From an uncultured bacterium (GTDB lineage Bacteria; Bacillota_I; Bacilli_A; RFN20; CAG-826), in contig CASFTG010000002.1 in NCBI GenBank assembly GCA_949297805.1, forward strand, positions 79,871 through 143,870: a stretch of 64,000 bases of DNA, in the 5' to 3' direction. The notes under the pieces were generated by a model. That model had not been told where the DNA came from. It ran no database searches and saw only the letters and a list, made by a program, of their open reading frames with translations. Shown piece after piece: positions 63,078-64,000 of the stretch (within the stretch, counting starts at the first letter, position 1; the number at the start of each line of letters is the position of its first letter). A program made the translations under genes and the position numbers.

Positions 63078-64000
63078 TAATCGTCGAGTTTATCCGGGGT
63101 GACGACCGGTTCTTCCGCTTGGACTTCCGGTTCCGTCGCTTCCTCTTCGTTTAGATCGGCCTCATCCTCTTCCGTTTCATCGGAATGAGGGATGATGGCG
63201 ATCGAGGCGACTTTGGTCCGGTCATCGACCGCGATGATCTTGACGCCTTGGGTATTACGCCCGGCGATCTTGATCTCGGTGATCGGGGTCCGGATGACGA
63301 TGCCGGATTGGGTGACGACCAGGAGGTCCTCGTCGCCATTGACCGCCCGGACGGCACAGAGGTCGCCGGTCTTGGAAGTGGTCTTGATGGTGATGACGCC
63401 CTTAGCCCCACGAGAGGTGAGTCGGTAACCGTCATAAGTCCTGGTTGAGCCGTCTTCCATCGTGATTTCGGTATCTTTGGCATAAGAGATCTTGCCATAG
63501 CCGTGGGTGGTCAAGACCAAGATCTTGTCGCCTTCTAGCGAGGAAGTGGCACCGACGATTTCCGAGCCTCCATCAAGGTTCATGCCCTTGACGCCAGCCG
63601 CGGTCCGACCCATGTCACGGACTTCGTCTTCGTTGAAGGAGCAGAGCTTCCCATTGCTCGAAGCCAAGGAGATGATGGCGGTCCCGTCGGTCCGCTTGAC
63701 ATCGAAGAGGTCATCGCCTTCCTTTAAGCCGACGGCAATCTTGCCGTTGGTATTGATCGAAGCAAATTGCTTCAAAGAAGTCCGCTTGACGATGCCGTGT
63801 TTAGAGACGAAGAGGAGATAGTTGTTCTCGGGGTAGTCGTCGCAGGAAACGATGGCCACGACCTTCTCATCCTTATCGAGGTTGAGGAAGTTCTGGGCCG
63901 GCATCCCTTTGCCAACCCGCCCGGAATCAGGAATCTGGTAGCCCCGTAACCGGTAAACCCGGCCAAAGGACGAGAAGAAGAGAATATCGGTATGGGTCTT
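63077..64000 (-). CDS. gyrA: DNA gyrase subunit A, C-terminal part, cut by window edge
   Basis: 307 residues of open frame from the right edge. The C-terminal beta-pinwheel shows the repeats typical of gyrase: F-G-R-V-Y-R-L-R-G-Y-Q-I-P, M-G-R-T-A-A-G-V-K-G-M and G-R-N-T-Q-G-V, with a GyrA box of the form S-R-G-A-K-G (usual Q-R-R-G-G-K-G). The GyrA box separates it from ParC. The last 35 residues are Glu/Asp-rich, like other acidic tails that tune gyrase. The N-terminal catalytic part lies outside. Confidence 0.93.
   Translation of the reverse strand, partial: KTHTDILFFSSFGRVYRLRGYQIPDSGRVGKGMPAQNFLNLDKDEKVVAIVSCDDYPENNYLLFVSKHGIVKRTSLKQFASINTNGKIAVGLKEGDDLFDVKRTDGTAIISLASSNGKLCSFNEDEVRDMGRTAAGVKGMNLDGGSEIVGATSSLEGDKILVLTTHGYGKISYAKDTEITMEDGSTRTYDGYRLTSRGAKGVITIKTTSKTGDLCAVRAVNGDEDLLVVTQSGIVIRTPITEIKIAGRNTQGVKIIAVDDRTKVASIAIIPHSDETEEDEADLNEEEATEPEVQAEEPVVTPDKLDD

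Overview
The window reads as chromosomal DNA of a low-complexity-tail-rich, moderate-G+C bacterium of the Bacilli side of the Firmicutes, most likely a non-sporulating gut-type lineage near Erysipelotrichales/RF39-RFN20 (inference from gene content and order, not from a marker tree). Evidence: B. subtilis-like gene strings survive (comFA-comFC-secA-prfB-yitT/yvjA-uvrB; prfA-prmC-ywlC/rpiB; dnaX-ybaB-recR-tmk-holB-yaaT-rsmI; gyrA ... serS-SRP RNA-tadA), the sporulation genes normally interspersed in them (bofA, spoIIR) are absent, and UGA is a true stop (prfB keeps the in-frame UGA recoding site, and many ATGA stop/start overlaps exist), which excludes the Mycoplasma-type code. I see no phage, IS element, CRISPR array or rRNA.

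Layout. 1-14.4 kb: 5' part of a Y-family polymerase gene (minus strand, runs off the left edge), a tRNA-Ala(CGC) with promoter and terminator, then a long minus-strand block: ThyX-like protein, folD, secG, HAD phosphatase, uvrB, YitT, prfB (with a +1 frameshift), secA, comFC, comFA, a TsaC-RpiB fusion, prmC, prfA. 14.5-20.9 kb (plus): dnaX to rsmI replication/repair/translation block. 20.8-28.4 kb (minus): patatin-like lipase, RluA-type pseudouridine synthase, a DUF1538 membrane protein with two PII-like proteins, and a YfhO-type membrane glycosyltransferase. 28.5-30.1 kb (plus): 5'-nucleotidase lipoprotein with a coupled 30-residue membrane peptide. 30.1-36.1 kb (minus): an arginine decarboxylase/agmatine deiminase fusion plus N-carbamoylputrescine amidase (a full arginine-to-putrescine route in two cistrons), then a glycoside hydrolase family 2 enzyme with a Cof-type phosphatase. 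36.2-37.4 kb (plus): M24 peptidase. 37.4-47.7 kb (minus): small heat-shock protein under two CIRCE elements, YbaK, small membrane proteins, a PIN-domain/low-complexity protein, a membrane DUF1508-repeat protein, RlmD-like methyltransferase, metG, rpmE, MBL hydrolase, an unknown. 47.8-50.5 kb (plus): tldD-tldE. 50.6-64 kb (minus): degenerate M50-like membrane protein, PsuG/TetR/Fe-ADH, P-type ATPase, ABC efflux fusion, tadA, SRP RNA, serS, glycosyltransferase, gyrA 3' end.

Themes. Genes are tightly packed, mostly in translationally coupled strings (ATGA, TAATG and TGATG overlaps). Several transcription-unit-leading genes have a good -10 box only 6-12 nt before the start codon and no Shine-Dalgarno, which suggests leaderless mRNAs beside normal SD-led genes. 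Glu/Lys/Pro/Ala-rich tails recur on otherwise conserved proteins (SecA, DnaX, the M50-like protein, PIN protein, DUF1508 protein), and GyrA has an acidic tail. The best candidates for something under-described are the polyamine fusion pair, the TsaC-RpiB fusion, the DUF1538/PII/PII transporter set, the PIN low-complexity protein and the leaderless promoter set.
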